A stretch of DNA of 64,000 bases from a virus: the IMG/VR virus record IMGVR_UViG_3300046665_000306, positions 1-64,000 of that record; one strand, given 5' to 3'. Position numbers and translations under genes: made by a program. Shown in pieces: positions 52,964-60,782 of this stretch (its first letter is position 1; each line of letters starts with the position of its first letter). Under the pieces are notes generated by a model. The model saw only the letters and a program-made list of their open reading frames with translations. It had not been told where the DNA came from and did not search any database.

Positions 52964-53433
52964 TACGCAAACACCGTAACGCCGAACGTGATATCGTAAT
53001 CAACGTTATGACTGTCAAGCAGTGGCAGAAGATTTACTGCTTTCTCCCGCAACTCAGTGATAGCATTCTCTTTCACTTGATCAACATCAACGAATAGAAG
53101 TGTTTTACCCACATCTTCCCTATCGATATGCCTATTGTATGACGAATCATAATTAGGAATAACTAATTCATCTCCATAAGGAAATGTTGTAAACTTCTCG
53201 TCATCTTCGTAGCAGTCGTAACCGACATGATCCAAGATTGTGTCAACATCAGTCACTTTAAACGCCTTCGTCTTGAAATTTGACACAATCTCTGCTCCAC
53301 ACGTGGCGCAGAACTTAGTGTTACGCTCCGCGTTACAACCGGGGCAAATCTTCCGTTCCGTCGTCTTCATCATCTCTACCGGCTTATTGAATTTAATAAA
53401 AGCTCCGACATAGAATACAACATCAATGCTCAT
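52960..53433 (-). CDS. Zinc-ribbon hypothetical protein
   Basis: A 157-residue protein. ICPGCNAERNTKFCATCGAE at about residues 28-47 is a zinc ribbon (CxxC...CxxC); before and after it are alpha/beta segments. Overlaps the previous gene by 11 bases. Function unknown. Confidence 0.76.
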   Translation of the reverse strand: MSIDVVFYVGAFIKFNKPVEMMKTTERKICPGCNAERNTKFCATCGAEIVSNFKTKAFKVTDVDTILDHVGYDCYEDDEKFTTFPYGDELVIPNYDSSYNRHIDREDVGKTLLFVDVDQVKENAITELREKAVNLLPLLDSHNVDYDITFGVTVFAY

Positions 53434-53599
53434 TACTCGTCTCCTGTTCCAATCTTACCATCTCCCGCTGCCATCTCAAGATATAATAGCACAACGCGTC
53501 CCGGTTTTGACGAAACGTGAAGTCATCACCGCTAAACATGGCGGCATCAATTTGTTCCGCCGCGTCATTGAGATACGACATGTCAAACAGTTCACTCAT
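53423..53599 (-). CDS. Hypothetical protein (58 residues)
   Basis: A 58-residue helical protein (SELFDMSYLNDAAEQIDAAM). Start at 53599 overlaps the end region of the HD gene; the frame is open further upstream. Function unknown. Confidence 0.68.
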   Translation of the reverse strand: MSELFDMSYLNDAAEQIDAAMFSGDDFTFRQNRDALCYYILRWQREMVRLEQETSNEH

Positions 53600-53601
53600 C
53601 T

Positions 53602-54234
53602 TCAGTCCCACCTTTCCCACATAGCAAAATTTAAGACACCCTGTTCCAACTCTTCCAACTCAGTGCTCATATTAACTCTAGCCGGTCCTTCCCATTCCGG
53701 GTGATTCCAATATATCCGTGGACTATCAAGCATCTTTTTCAAAAACTTGATCCTCCCTGTCGTGAATTCAGTAACGGAATAAAAAGACCAATATTCGTGC
53801 CAAATCTTAACCCCGTTACAACGATACGTCTCCGTGTCGCGGGCCAGCCCTCTTAGATCATAATCGAGAAAGTCTTTGGCCCAAGACGGCAAGTCCTCAT
53901 TAGCAGGACTGGTATGATCTTTTGACGCTCTGATAGACTCTTCAATTTGAACCTGCTCCGCATTCTCGAAACCTGTCTTATGGCTCCAATAAATATCAGC
54001 GCTCAATGCTTCGTTATAGGCACAGCAAGGGTAATAGACAATGTCGTGATACAATATCGTCGCCATTATAGGATCGCCATAGTCATAGCCAGCGTCATAT
54101 GCCATCCCAATCAAATCAATGATATGATCAAGGTTATGATACTTGCGATGCGGCTCGGAATAGAGCGCGACAAGCATGTCAACGGCGTGTGACGTGCCAT
54201 GCTCAACAGCTATTTTCTTAATCAGTTTTGACAT
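53602..54234 (-). CDS. HD-domain phosphohydrolase-like protein
   Basis: A 210-residue protein. YSEPHRKYHNLDHI (His33, His37), LYHDIVYYP (His63-Asp64) and NEALSADIYW fit the predicted metal-dependent HD phosphohydrolases of the YHNxxH type. Substrate unknown; nucleotides or signalling nucleotides are usual for HD proteins. GAGGGGTTTTG before ATG at 54234. Confidence 0.82.
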   Translation of the reverse strand: MSKLIKKIAVEHGTSHAVDMLVALYSEPHRKYHNLDHIIDLIGMAYDAGYDYGDPIMATILYHDIVYYPCCAYNEALSADIYWSHKTGFENAEQVQIEESIRASKDHTSPANEDLPSWAKDFLDYDLRGLARDTETYRCNGVKIWHEYWSFYSVTEFTTGRIKFLKKMLDSPRIYWNHPEWEGPARVNMSTELEELEQGVLNFAMWERWD

Positions 54235-54367
54235 CAAAACCCCTCTCTTTCCAAAACTCGTTAACCGTTTCTACCCACGTCTTGCGCGATGTTTCAGGCT
54301 CTTTTTCCCATTCCCTGAACCGCTTCACCGTAGCTTCTCGAAATGCTTGTCGCTCTTCCTCAGACAT
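54218..54367 (-). CDS. Small charged protein (49 residues)
   Basis: A 49-residue helical, highly charged protein (SEEERQAFREATVKRFREWE). AAGGAGGGATAA before the ATG. Overlaps the HD gene by 17 bases. Function unknown. Confidence 0.7.
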   Translation of the reverse strand: MSEEERQAFREATVKRFREWEKEPETSRKTWVETVNEFWKERGFDVKTD

Positions 54368-54377
54368 TTATCCCTCC

Positions 54378-54557
54378 TTAAGCGGCGCACCTCGTTTCGC
54401 TCTTATAATTAATCATCAAGAATCGCATCTCGGTCCTGACCTTCATCACCGTGCCATAAAATCTCATACCACCAGCGGGCCAAGTGATGTACCAATACCC
54501 TTTACCCAAAGGTTCTGCTTGAAAAATATTACCATCTTCATCAATCATTTCAATCAC
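54378..54557 (-). CDS. Hypothetical protein, GTG start (59 residues)
   Basis: A 59-residue protein (IEMIDEDGNIFQAEPLGKGY; WYITWPAGGMRFYGTVMKVR). GTG start with AAAGAG upstream; an ATG three codons later is an alternative. First gene behind the promoter at 54595-54623. Function unknown. Confidence 0.62.
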   Translation of the reverse strand: MIEMIDEDGNIFQAEPLGKGYWYITWPAGGMRFYGTVMKVRTEMRFLMINYKSETRCAA

Positions 54558-54594
54558 GTAAAGGTCTCTTTCTATTCACAATTTAACTTAAGAC

Positions 54595-54635
54595 CTTTTA
54601 TGACAAAAGAGCCAGCTAGTCAATGACTAACTGGC
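54595..54635 (-). promoter_or_regulatory. Terminator hairpin overlapping a promoter
   Basis: GCCAGCTAGTC (54611-54621) and GACTAACTGGC (54625-54635) form an 11-pair stem (one wobble), followed on the minus strand by TCTTTTGTC, ending the HTH operon. TTGACT (54618-54623), 17 bases, TAAAAG (54595-54600) starts the next operon from within the hairpin. Confidence 0.7.
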
Positions 54636-54650
54636 CCAATTTAAGTGATT

Positions 54651-54905
54651 TTATCTACGTCGAACCGGTTTCAACTCATATCCCAACATTCGATACGCCA
54701 TCTGGATCGTGACGCCCATCGGCCTTCGAGTCGTGCCGTCTTGGATGTTCTTGATCGTGGCGGGTGCGAGACCTGACGTATTGGCCTTGGCGTAGAAAGA
54801 CCGACGATCTAACACGAGTTCGGCACGTAGCTTGGTCAGGAGTGGATCGATATCTGGTTTAACCGGCCTATTGGCGGACCACTTCACCTTGCGTGGTTTC
54901 GCCAT
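54651..54905 (-). CDS. XRE-type helix-turn-helix protein
   Basis: An 84-residue protein. LTKLRAELVLDRRSFYAKAN, then TSGLAPATIKNIQDGTTRRP, is a Cro/C1-like HTH (scaffold helix, turn, recognition helix). A small repressor or activator, next to the other HTH gene. Basic ends. The ATG directly follows the preceding stop. Confidence 0.82.
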   Translation of the reverse strand: MAKPRKVKWSANRPVKPDIDPLLTKLRAELVLDRRSFYAKANTSGLAPATIKNIQDGTTRRPMGVTIQMAYRMLGYELKPVRRR

Positions 54906-55274
54906 CTATTCGTCTCCCACTTGGTGGCCAAGGATCACGACCACGTTCTGCAACGACTTGATCTTGGTATAAGCGTCTTCCAGCTTGCCCATCAAGTCTT
55001 CCCTGACCGTAACAAGTGACATGATCTCTTGCCTAGCCATGCCTAACTCGTCATGAGTGACGGCGGTTGAACCAGCCCTATCACCCTGAGCCGCTGTGAC
55101 CCTTTTTCTCTTCGTTCCACCGCCATGCTTGTCGTGGTACTGCTTCACCCAATACGCTATAGTGCTAGGCGGTAGGTTAACACTGGCGGCATATTTCTCT
55201 TGACTAACTCCTGATTCGAGTTGCGCCTTGGCATGGCGCATCCTTTCCTCTGTAGGTAGGACTGATCTTCCCAT
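54906..55274 (-). CDS. Transposase-type HTH and coiled-coil regulator
   Basis: A 122-residue protein. RMRHAKAQLESGVSQEKYAA then LPPSTIAYWVKQYHDKHGGG is an HTH like IS-element OrfA or HTH_28 domains; the C-terminal half is a coiled coil (EIMSLVTVREDLMGKLEDAY). Probable regulator of this operon. Its ribosome site is occluded by a leader hairpin (55283-55313). Confidence 0.8.
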   Translation of the reverse strand: MGRSVLPTEERMRHAKAQLESGVSQEKYAASVNLPPSTIAYWVKQYHDKHGGGTKRKRVTAAQGDRAGSTAVTHDELGMARQEIMSLVTVREDLMGKLEDAYTKIKSLQNVVVILGHQVGDE

Positions 55275-55282
55275 TGCGTCTA

Positions 55283-55313
55283 ACTCCTAAGACTGTTACG
55301 CGACTCTAGGAGT
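55283..55313 (-). promoter_or_regulatory. Leader hairpin sequestering a ribosome site
   Basis: ACTCCTA (55283-55289 on the plus strand) and TAGGAGT (55307-55313) form a perfect 7-base inverted repeat that pairs the AGGAG of the HTH gene. Translational control is likely. Confidence 0.6.
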
Positions 55314-55348
55314 ACAGCAAGAGTTAAGGCAATGCAACTGGCGCGAGC

Positions 55349-56347
55349 CTATTTTCTATCCGTGACTTCATAGCTTTTAGAGACGTAGCCTAGGCCTGCA
55401 TCACCTCTGTAATGCGACTCCTTAAACACTCTTCTCCCGCCACAGTGTTTGCATCCCCAACGCGCTATGTCGTGTCCCGCCCTATCCATGTCTCTCTTAG
55501 ACTGCGTCTCGTTTTTGTACGTCAGCCATTCATGGTCGCAAGACGTGGACACGTCGTAATGGACAAAGTGCCCCCTCACTTCATGGCGGCGCATATGAAT
55601 CTCTGTGCCGCGAGCCAAACGGCGCAACGTGATGGGATCGTTGCTGATATCTATCGATACGACAGAGTGAGCGCCATAAGTCCTCATGCGACCACCTACG
55701 ATTTTTCGCCTCGGCCCAACATCTGTAAGCCTAACTTCTTTTCGTTGGTTCAAGAGAAGGACAGAAGCAAGGGCGCGCTTCAGCGTCCCGGCACACTCAT
55801 AGACCATTTTTTCAAACATTTCGCGTGGTATATCTTTGATCAGTGAGAAATCCCAAATGTCAGTGATCCGGGTCGAAAATCGATCCACGTCCACTTTCAA
55901 ATCGTCAGAGACTTGACCCACGAGCAAATGCTTTTTGAGTACGTCGTAATCGGCGGGAAGACCTTCGATATTATCTTTTACATGATGATATACGAAAGGC
56001 GTGAACATTGCGTTCTTTTCGTCGCCCGAGATACAATAAATATCCCCTGTCTCAACGAACCAAAATCCCAAACGCTTAGCCGCATCGGTATAAGGTGTTT
56101 GGAATTGATTGATGGAAGAGATATTGTCAATCTCGATATAGGTATTAGGGTATGGAGTGATGGCGAATTGAGACTGCTGACACACAATGTCGGCACATGT
56201 GACAGAGAAATTGCCATGACATGCAGAAGCTGCCGCGTCGAATACGAATCGTTTCGTAACATGGCGAAGCTGAGACAGGATTTGATTAGTTGTTTTGGTC
56301 AACATCAAATCACTGGATTTGCCGAACATGGCTGTCTCAAGAATCAT
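55349..56347 (-). CDS. Conserved phage protein with HxxRGHxxH and CxHxGGR segments
   Basis: A 332-residue protein. The C-terminal half contains RRHEVRGHFVHYDV, CDHEW and GCKHCGGRRVF (zinc-type), then HYRGDAGLGYVSKSYEV. This arrangement recurs in large phages without assigned function; zinc binding by Cys/His is likely. The N-terminal half is alpha/beta. AAGGAGGCCGCT before the ATG. Confidence 0.78.
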   Translation of the reverse strand: MILETAMFGKSSDLMLTKTTNQILSQLRHVTKRFVFDAAASACHGNFSVTCADIVCQQSQFAITPYPNTYIEIDNISSINQFQTPYTDAAKRLGFWFVETGDIYCISGDEKNAMFTPFVYHHVKDNIEGLPADYDVLKKHLLVGQVSDDLKVDVDRFSTRITDIWDFSLIKDIPREMFEKMVYECAGTLKRALASVLLLNQRKEVRLTDVGPRRKIVGGRMRTYGAHSVVSIDISNDPITLRRLARGTEIHMRRHEVRGHFVHYDVSTSCDHEWLTYKNETQSKRDMDRAGHDIARWGCKHCGGRRVFKESHYRGDAGLGYVSKSYEVTDRK

Positions 56348-56357
56348 AGCGGCCTCC

Positions 56358-56744
56358 TTATTTCCTAACCCTACCTAACATTCTCAACCCACGCTCACCA
56401 AAATTTTGCCTCACGATTTTTTTCACCAACTTCTTGTCGCCCTTAACATTCTTGACGATCTTCGCTATGGCATGAACCACGTATCTATTGGTTGTCTTCA
56501 ACCAAGCCGTCTCTACCGGACCGAATCGTCTGCTATATCTTTTAAAAGTTTCAGCTTCGATAATGCTACCTTTTTCTTGGTTACATGTGACACAACATGG
56601 GACAAGGTTGGCTATACCATCCCCTCCACCTTGCCTCCTAGGCTTCTTGTGATCCGAAGATTCATTAGGACGTGTGTCACAGTAAAAGCAAAGCTTATAC
56701 CGTTTCCTTATAAGGCTTTTATTCCTATCAAATTGTCCGCTCAA
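56358..56744 (-). CDS. HNH endonuclease
   Basis: A 128-residue HNH nuclease. CFYCDTRPNESSDHKKPRRQ supplies a CxxC pair and the Asp-His; GIANLVPCCVTCNQEKGS supplies the Asn and second CxxC. A basic C-terminal region (KIVKNVKGDKKLVKKIV) would bind DNA. TTG start. A freestanding homing endonuclease or general nicking nuclease. Confidence 0.84.
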   Translation of the reverse strand: MSGQFDRNKSLIRKRYKLCFYCDTRPNESSDHKKPRRQGGGDGIANLVPCCVTCNQEKGSIIEAETFKRYSRRFGPVETAWLKTTNRYVVHAIAKIVKNVKGDKKLVKKIVRQNFGERGLRMLGRVRK

Positions 56745-56752
56745 GATTTATC

Positions 56753-56944
56753 TCACCACTCATAGTCAGAAAGGTAGGGTGCGGTACGGCCCGCCACGCC
56801 TTGGACCGGCTCATCACCCTCTAGATAAACATCACAGCCCGCCGCTTTCTTCTGATCCATGAAACGTGATGCGAGACTCTTGTAATGAAAATCTGCCGTC
56901 CTAACCGGATCGCCCTTGTGTTTGTAATGAACTTTGTACCCCAT
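56753..56944 (-). CDS. Hypothetical protein
   Basis: A 63-residue protein (YKVHYKHKGDPVRTADFHYK; FMDQKKAAGCDVYLE). A strand-loop-strand-helix order like other small phage proteins. AGGAGGGTGTGTC leader. Function unknown. Confidence 0.72.
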   Translation of the reverse strand: MGYKVHYKHKGDPVRTADFHYKSLASRFMDQKKAAGCDVYLEGDEPVQGVAGRTAPYLSDYEW

Positions 56945-56955
56945 GACACACCCTC

Positions 56956-57159
56956 CTATCTCTTCGCCATCAGACCTTCATCAAGAAAATCGTCATCGAT
57001 TTCTGCCCCGATATCGGTTAGCACATCAACCATTTCGAGAATCAGCAAGCGGCGCGCGTTATGCTCCTCAGCGCCGAGACTGTCGTCATGAATTGATTCG
57101 CAAGCCTCGCGAAAATCCTTCAACGTGTTACGAAACTTGCAATAAGACATGTTGGACAT
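56956..57159 (-). CDS. Conserved small phage protein
   Basis: A 67-residue protein. SYCKFRNTLKDFREACESIH and EEHNARRLLILEMVDVLTDI match the MSYCRFxNT-L-x-D family common in phages. Mostly helical. Two Met candidates at the start. Function unknown. Confidence 0.82.
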   Translation of the reverse strand: MSNMSYCKFRNTLKDFREACESIHDDSLGAEEHNARRLLILEMVDVLTDIGAEIDDDFLDEGLMAKR

Positions 57160-57192
57160 TCAATTTCTCCTCTTAAAATGTTTGACAACTTT

Positions 57193-57221
57193 TTATTACA
57201 TCATCATCGAAGCCATGTCAA
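57193..57221 (-). promoter_or_regulatory. Sigma-70-like promoter
   Basis: TTGACA (57216-57221), 17 bases, TAATAA (57193-57198), upstream of the MSYCKF gene. Confidence 0.72.
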
Positions 57222-57241
57222 TACGTTCCTCTGAAGTAATT

Positions 57242-57376
57242 TCAGAGACCTAATGTGCGTTGCCCTTTGGCAAGTTTGACATAATAATGATCCATCCAAT
57301 ATGCTGTGAACATCAAGCCATCATCGCAAATATACATTTGCATGTTACGCCATGTGAATTGATTCAACACGTTCAT
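57242..57376 (-). CDS. Hypothetical protein (44 residues)
   Basis: A 44-residue protein (NVLNQFTWRNMQMYICDDGL), aromatic, starting with TAATG overlap to the previous gene. Function unknown. Confidence 0.58.
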   Translation of the reverse strand: MNVLNQFTWRNMQMYICDDGLMFTAYWMDHYYVKLAKGQRTLGL

Positions 57377-57549
57377 TATTCAGAAATCTCAGCCGTGACG
57401 TTGTAAATACCCGTCAGGTTATCCCTGTAGTCATACATCGGACTAGACTTCAGCGAAACAGTTTTCATCTCAGGATATTTCACCTTCATCGCGGCGAGCA
57501 GTGCTTCCTTGATCTCTGTTTCGTTCAATTCAATTTTTAGTTTAGCCAT
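57376..57549 (-). CDS. Hypothetical protein (57 residues)
   Basis: A 57-residue protein (AKLKIELNETEIKEALLAAM, then YDYRDNLTGIYNVTAEI). A conserved-looking helix-strand pattern seen in small phage genes. AAGGAATAAA upstream of the ATG. Function unknown. Confidence 0.68.
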   Translation of the reverse strand: MAKLKIELNETEIKEALLAAMKVKYPEMKTVSLKSSPMYDYRDNLTGIYNVTAEISE

Positions 57550-57550
57550 T

Positions 57551-57742
57551 TTATTCCTTCACCTTATTCATCTCATCCATCACATCAGCGAGACGATACA
57601 ACTCCTCCCTCGCCATGGCTTTACCTTCATTCGTACCGTTTTCCAATGCGGCGATGATGTAGTACATAGATTTGCGCCACGAAGGAGTGAAATCGATAGT
57701 ACCTACCTGAACCACCTTTTTATTTTCCACTTCTTTTTTCAT
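57551..57742 (-). CDS. Hypothetical protein
   Basis: A 63-residue protein (VGTIDFTPSWRKSMYYIIAA; EELYRLADVMDEMNKV). Helical second half. Overlaps none; one base before the next gene. Function unknown. Confidence 0.7.
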   Translation of the reverse strand: MKKEVENKKVVQVGTIDFTPSWRKSMYYIIAALENGTNEGKAMAREELYRLADVMDEMNKVKE

Positions 57743-57758
57743 AACTCACACCCTCCTT

Positions 57759-57956
57759 TTAATAATCTGTCTTCATTTTCTTAAATGTATCACATAAGAC
57801 TTCAGCGATCAAGACAAAACAATGGTCATGAAGACCATCTTCCTTATCATCACCCTCGATGATTTCCTGCCTCACCCGTTCCGCTTCTTCCAGCGTGTCG
57901 CAGAGATGGATCGAAGGATAATAAGGGCGCTGGAACGCTACGACAAATTTCTTCAT
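57759..57956 (-). CDS. Hypothetical protein
   Basis: A 65-residue protein (KKFVVAFQRPYYPSIHLCDT; EEAERVRQEIIEGD). The start at 57956 follows GGGGAAGTAAGATA; the longer frame would run through the previous gene. Function unknown. Confidence 0.72.
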   Translation of the reverse strand: MKKFVVAFQRPYYPSIHLCDTLEEAERVRQEIIEGDDKEDGLHDHCFVLIAEVLCDTFKKMKTDY

Positions 57957-57960
57957 TATC

Positions 57961-58194
57961 TTACTTCCCCGCCGAGGCCAAACGTTCGTCCCACGACTCG
58001 AACTTAGCCTGAACAAAATCTTGGGACACGTTGTGGCCATTCTCTTCGAAAACGAAATCGCCGGTATCGAAATCAACGGTGCAGGAAATGACATTCTTCT
58101 TGTCAAACGGAGAATGAACTTCCGAATAACCATCTTCTTCAGCATTTGCGCTGCAAATCAGATCGACGGCTTTAAAGCTTTTGACGTACCGCAT
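57961..58194 (-). CDS. Hypothetical acidic protein
   Basis: A 77-residue acidic protein (NVISCTVDFDTGDFVFEENG; FVQAKFESWDERL). GAGGAGAATCGAAG upstream; overlaps the previous gene by 23 bases. Function unknown. Confidence 0.7.
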   Translation of the reverse strand: MRYVKSFKAVDLICSANAEEDGYSEVHSPFDKKNVISCTVDFDTGDFVFEENGHNVSQDFVQAKFESWDERLASAGK

Positions 58195-58450
58195 CTTCGA
58201 TTCTCCTCTTCATACTCGGATGAGCATATATTGCACCGCCAGCTTGTAAAATGCAAGCCTCCATAACGAATTCAGAGCCATATCTCTTTATTAATTTTTT
58301 AAAAATCCGTTTACTGCGATGTTTCGAATATGGAAAATTCCTTGCCTCAGTCGGCTGCACCGCTGCTGCGGTATAATAAATTTTTAAACCGTTAAATTTG
58401 TCCGCCACGCTACCGGGATAATAGCCATAATCGTTATAAGGTAGATACAC
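58172..58450 (-). CDS. Hypothetical basic protein
   Basis: A 92-residue basic protein (ARNFPYSKHRSKRIFKKLIK; MEACILQAGGAIYAHPSMK), with Tyr-rich start. The R-S-K-R-x-x-K-K-L-x-K-R-x-G segment recurs in phage proteins. Function unknown. Confidence 0.72.
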   Translation of the reverse strand: MYLPYNDYGYYPGSVADKFNGLKIYYTAAAVQPTEARNFPYSKHRSKRIFKKLIKRYGSEFVMEACILQAGGAIYAHPSMKRRIEDAVRQKL

Positions 58451-58616
58451 GACGTGCTTCCTTTATCAACCAGACCAGATAAGCCATGGCGGGCCAGTTG
58501 CAACTAAGGAATACTAAGACCCACTCCTTGTTAACCGAGAACACCAATAAAGGCATAAAGATGGTGAAATAAAACAACAGAAGAGTAATTAGAATTCCCA
58601 ATACTATCTTATTCAT
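58434..58616 (-). CDS. Membrane protein, two spans (60 residues)
   Basis: A 60-residue product with two transmembrane segments (KIVLGILITLLLFYFTIFMP and VLVFLSCNWPAMAYLVWLI). Start at 58616 inside the end of the preceding gene. Function unknown; hairpin membrane protein. Confidence 0.7.
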   Translation of the reverse strand: MNKIVLGILITLLLFYFTIFMPLLVFSVNKEWVLVFLSCNWPAMAYLVWLIKEARRVSTL

Positions 58617-58902
58617 TCGCGGCGCACTCCGCAACAACTTCATCAAACAGTGGCCCGCCGATGAGATGGACTATATCACCACCATGAGCGAAACTAGGGC
58701 TCGTGGCTTCTGATTCGACATAGGAATAGCCTATACCGGGAACAACGTCGAAAGTTTCTGCTTCTTTTTTAACTTTCAGAGCGATTTCGAGTTGGAGACA
58801 GTAGCTCCATGTCGCGCTGCGTCCATCTATGTCAGAGGTATAAAGTCCCGGAAAGATAAAACGATTACCCTTCTGATCCACGAATACTGGAAATTTATAC
58901 AC
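58609..58902 (-). CDS. Hypothetical protein
   Basis: A 97-residue protein (VFVDQKGNRFIFPGLYTSDI; VSEATSPSFAHGGDIVHLIG-like end). Overlaps both neighbours by 8 bases. Function unknown. Confidence 0.7.
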   Translation of the reverse strand: MYKFPVFVDQKGNRFIFPGLYTSDIDGRSATWSYCLQLEIALKVKKEAETFDVVPGIGYSYVESEATSPSFAHGGDIVHLIGGPLFDEVVAECAANE

Positions 58903-59314
58903 CGCGATCCTCCAATTCTTTATAATCTACCATAGCTCTGTAGGCATAGCCCCACGATCCACCGCCTGCTTCATATTCTTCTGTAGGCGAGACAGACATT
59001 ATATCGCTTTGCTTCTGCCAATACGCAAGACTCATAGCGTTAAGCATTCTCTGAGAAGGTTCGAGCGGAACAATGGCATAGCCCATCTCGTTAAGAATAT
59101 GGCGCAAATTATTAATATCTTTGATTTGATTCTCGTCAAACAGCCTGATGGGTTTGCGATGTTCCGGCAATGTGCTCCAATGTGTGGCAAAACTATCAGC
59201 CGTGATATCTCCGACTATATATTCGGCGTAATAAGCTTTGACCACCATCCCCATGTAACGCTCCCCGTTCATGGCGCGACCGTCTTCTGTTAAGTTTGTG
59301 GCAAACATTTCCAT
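58895..59314 (-). CDS. Hypothetical protein
   Basis: A 139-residue protein (GERYMGMVVKAYYAEYIVGD; INNLRHILNEMGYAIVPLEP). A mix of helices and strands; Tyr-rich end. ATG overlap with the previous gene. Function unknown. Confidence 0.72.
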   Translation of the reverse strand: MEMFATNLTEDGRAMNGERYMGMVVKAYYAEYIVGDITADSFATHWSTLPEHRKPIRLFDENQIKDINNLRHILNEMGYAIVPLEPSQRMLNAMSLAYWQKQSDIMSVSPTEEYEAGGGSWGYAYRAMVDYKELEDRGV

Positions 59315-59316
59315 AG

Positions 59317-59634
59317 TTACGGATACTCCCTAGGCACAGCGTTGATGCGAATCTGCTCCTTAAGCCACCACTGATATGACCTAACCAAATTATAACGAAT
59401 ATATTCTTCACACACTTCTTCTGTCATATCCGCTTCAAGTCTGCTATAGCAGATGGAATAATCATCGGGCCTGTCCCACGCCCTGCACCAAACCCTGAAG
59501 CCACCGGGACGCCCTGTAACTCTGATTTGATACCTGTCGCGAACCTGTTCAAATTCTACTGGAAATTCAGGTAGAACGGTGAGCATAGGCTCAGTCTGTT
59601 GTTGAACTATTTTCTTTTTAAAAGGCCAAAACAT
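59317..59634 (-). CDS. Hypothetical protein
   Basis: A 105-residue protein (EFEQVRDRYQIRVTGRPGGF; WCRAWDRPDDYSICYS; SYQWWLKEQIRI). Trp-rich. The start at 59634 shares a base with the preceding stop. Function unknown. Confidence 0.72.
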   Translation of the reverse strand: MFWPFKKKIVQQQTEPMLTVLPEFPVEFEQVRDRYQIRVTGRPGGFRVWCRAWDRPDDYSICYSRLEADMTEEVCEEYIRYNLVRSYQWWLKEQIRINAVPREYP

Positions 59635-59843
59635 TACGCCGCAATCCCCGTCATGAAAAGCATAGCACTGATCCACGTAGCGGTAAGACCGAGAAAAATA
59701 GCAATGAAGACAAACTTAGCTCCGAGGGTCATATCGGTGCCGCGAGCTAATAGATCATCGCGGAGCACCGTGACGCGATGAAACATGTAGAACTTAGTTA
59801 TGACACAGGTTAGGCCGATGAGTTGGAGAAATAAAATCTTCAT
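59634..59843 (-). CDS. Membrane protein, two spans (69 residues)
   Basis: A 69-residue product: segments KILFLQLIGLTCVITKFYMF and VFIAIFLGLTATWISAMLF, separated by a charged loop. Overlaps both neighbours. Function unknown. Confidence 0.72.
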   Translation of the reverse strand: MKILFLQLIGLTCVITKFYMFHRVTVLRDDLLARGTDMTLGAKFVFIAIFLGLTATWISAMLFMTGIAA

Positions 59844-60058
59844 GCATTTTCCTCCACATATGATTCAAGCTCTGCCTCGGCCCAAAGACATGCCGCGCCA
59901 TCGTCACAGGAGAATGTCTTATATGGAAATAGATATTGATCCGCCACATATTCTTCGACCGTCATCACGCCATAACCCTTTAGGTCTGGATCATAGCTGT
60001 GTGTATCGATGTAGCGTTGACTGACAATGACCTTGTCGCCTGTTTTGAACTTGCTCAT
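59840..60058 (-). CDS. SH3-like hypothetical protein
   Basis: A 72-residue protein (FKTGDKVIVSQRYIDTHSYD; MTVEEYVADQYLFPY; ACLWAEAELESY). The G-D-K-V-x-V...L...G pattern fits a small phage SH3 barrel. ATG at 60058 in a coupled context. Function unknown. Confidence 0.74.
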   Translation of the reverse strand: MSKFKTGDKVIVSQRYIDTHSYDPDLKGYGVMTVEEYVADQYLFPYKTFSCDDGAACLWAEAELESYVEENA

Positions 60059-60062
60059 TTTA

Positions 60063-60227
60063 TTAAAACCTTTCAAACGAATTTCTGATACTGAAAATTA
60101 GAGCAGTCACTGCCACAAAATCAAACACGTCCCGGCTTGGATTTATCTCATTGATAAAGCTGAACCATACCATAAGAACAACAGTGGCGATGACAGCTAT
60201 AACAGACAGCCCAATTTCCTTAAGCAT
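60063..60227 (-). CDS. Membrane protein (54 residues)
   Basis: A 54-residue product with one or two spans (GLSVIAVIATVVLMVWFSFI). GGGG upstream of the ATG is only a weak ribosome site. Third small membrane protein within 2 kb. Function unknown. Confidence 0.62.
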   Translation of the reverse strand: MLKEIGLSVIAVIATVVLMVWFSFINEINPSRDVFDFVAVTALIFSIRNSFERF

Positions 60228-60255
60228 TTATTAAAACCCCTCTAAAACTAAATGA

Positions 60256-60294
60256 ACTCTAAATCACCTTATTATGATTTAGAGTCCAAGTCAA
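60256..60294 (-). promoter_or_regulatory. Promoter over palindrome
   Basis: TTGACT (60289-60294), 17 bases, TAAGGT (60266-60271). ACTCTAAATCA (60256-60266) and TGATTTAGAGT (60275-60285) form a perfect 11-base inverted repeat centred on the -10. Confidence 0.7.
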
Positions 60295-60304
60295 TCACTT
60301 TCTG

Positions 60305-60553
60305 TTATGATTTGCTGATCGCGTCTCGCACAGCTTCGACCAATGTGTCACCTATGCCAAGCGTGTTCAAGTGCTTCGCCGTAACAACGTATTGATCCAT
60401 TTCTTCCCATATCACGAATGAACCGTGATCCTCGGCCAACTCAATGATGCAACCATTGACTACATCTATCTTGACATAAGAGCCGAATTCTGTATCCCGG
60501 CCCTCTTCGTAGACCGATTCGACCATCTCTGGTACGGTAACATATTCATCCAT
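60305..60553 (-). CDS. Hypothetical acidic protein
   Basis: An 82-residue acidic protein (TVPEMVESVYEEGRDTEFGS; FVIWEEMDQYVVTAKHL). AAGGAGTCATGCC leader. Function unknown. Confidence 0.72.
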   Translation of the reverse strand: MDEYVTVPEMVESVYEEGRDTEFGSYVKIDVVNGCIIELAEDHGSFVIWEEMDQYVVTAKHLNTLGIGDTLVEAVRDAISKS

Positions 60554-60569
60554 GGCATGACTCCTTCTG

Positions 60570-60782
60570 CTACTCCAAGCTCATGTGACCGTTACACCCA
60601 ACCAACGTTCCTATCCGACCAAGGTTCCATTCATAGTTGCCTATCCCTGTCACGACTGGTTTGCCTAGGTCGGCCATCTCTAGCCCTGCCGCTCTCAGAT
60701 CAATGCTGAATTGGAGATTTGAATGTAGCCTCGCCTTGTTGCGAATCGCGATGAATTTCCTGATATTCTTGGTGTTAAGCAT
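60570..60782 (-). CDS. Hypothetical protein
   Basis: A 70-residue protein (NIRKFIAIRNKARLHSNLQF; GKPVVTGIGNYEWNLGRIG). Start at 60782 overlaps the cupin gene's end. Basic helix then strands. Function unknown. Confidence 0.68.
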   Translation of the reverse strand: MLNTKNIRKFIAIRNKARLHSNLQFSIDLRAAGLEMADLGKPVVTGIGNYEWNLGRIGTLVGCNGHMSLE

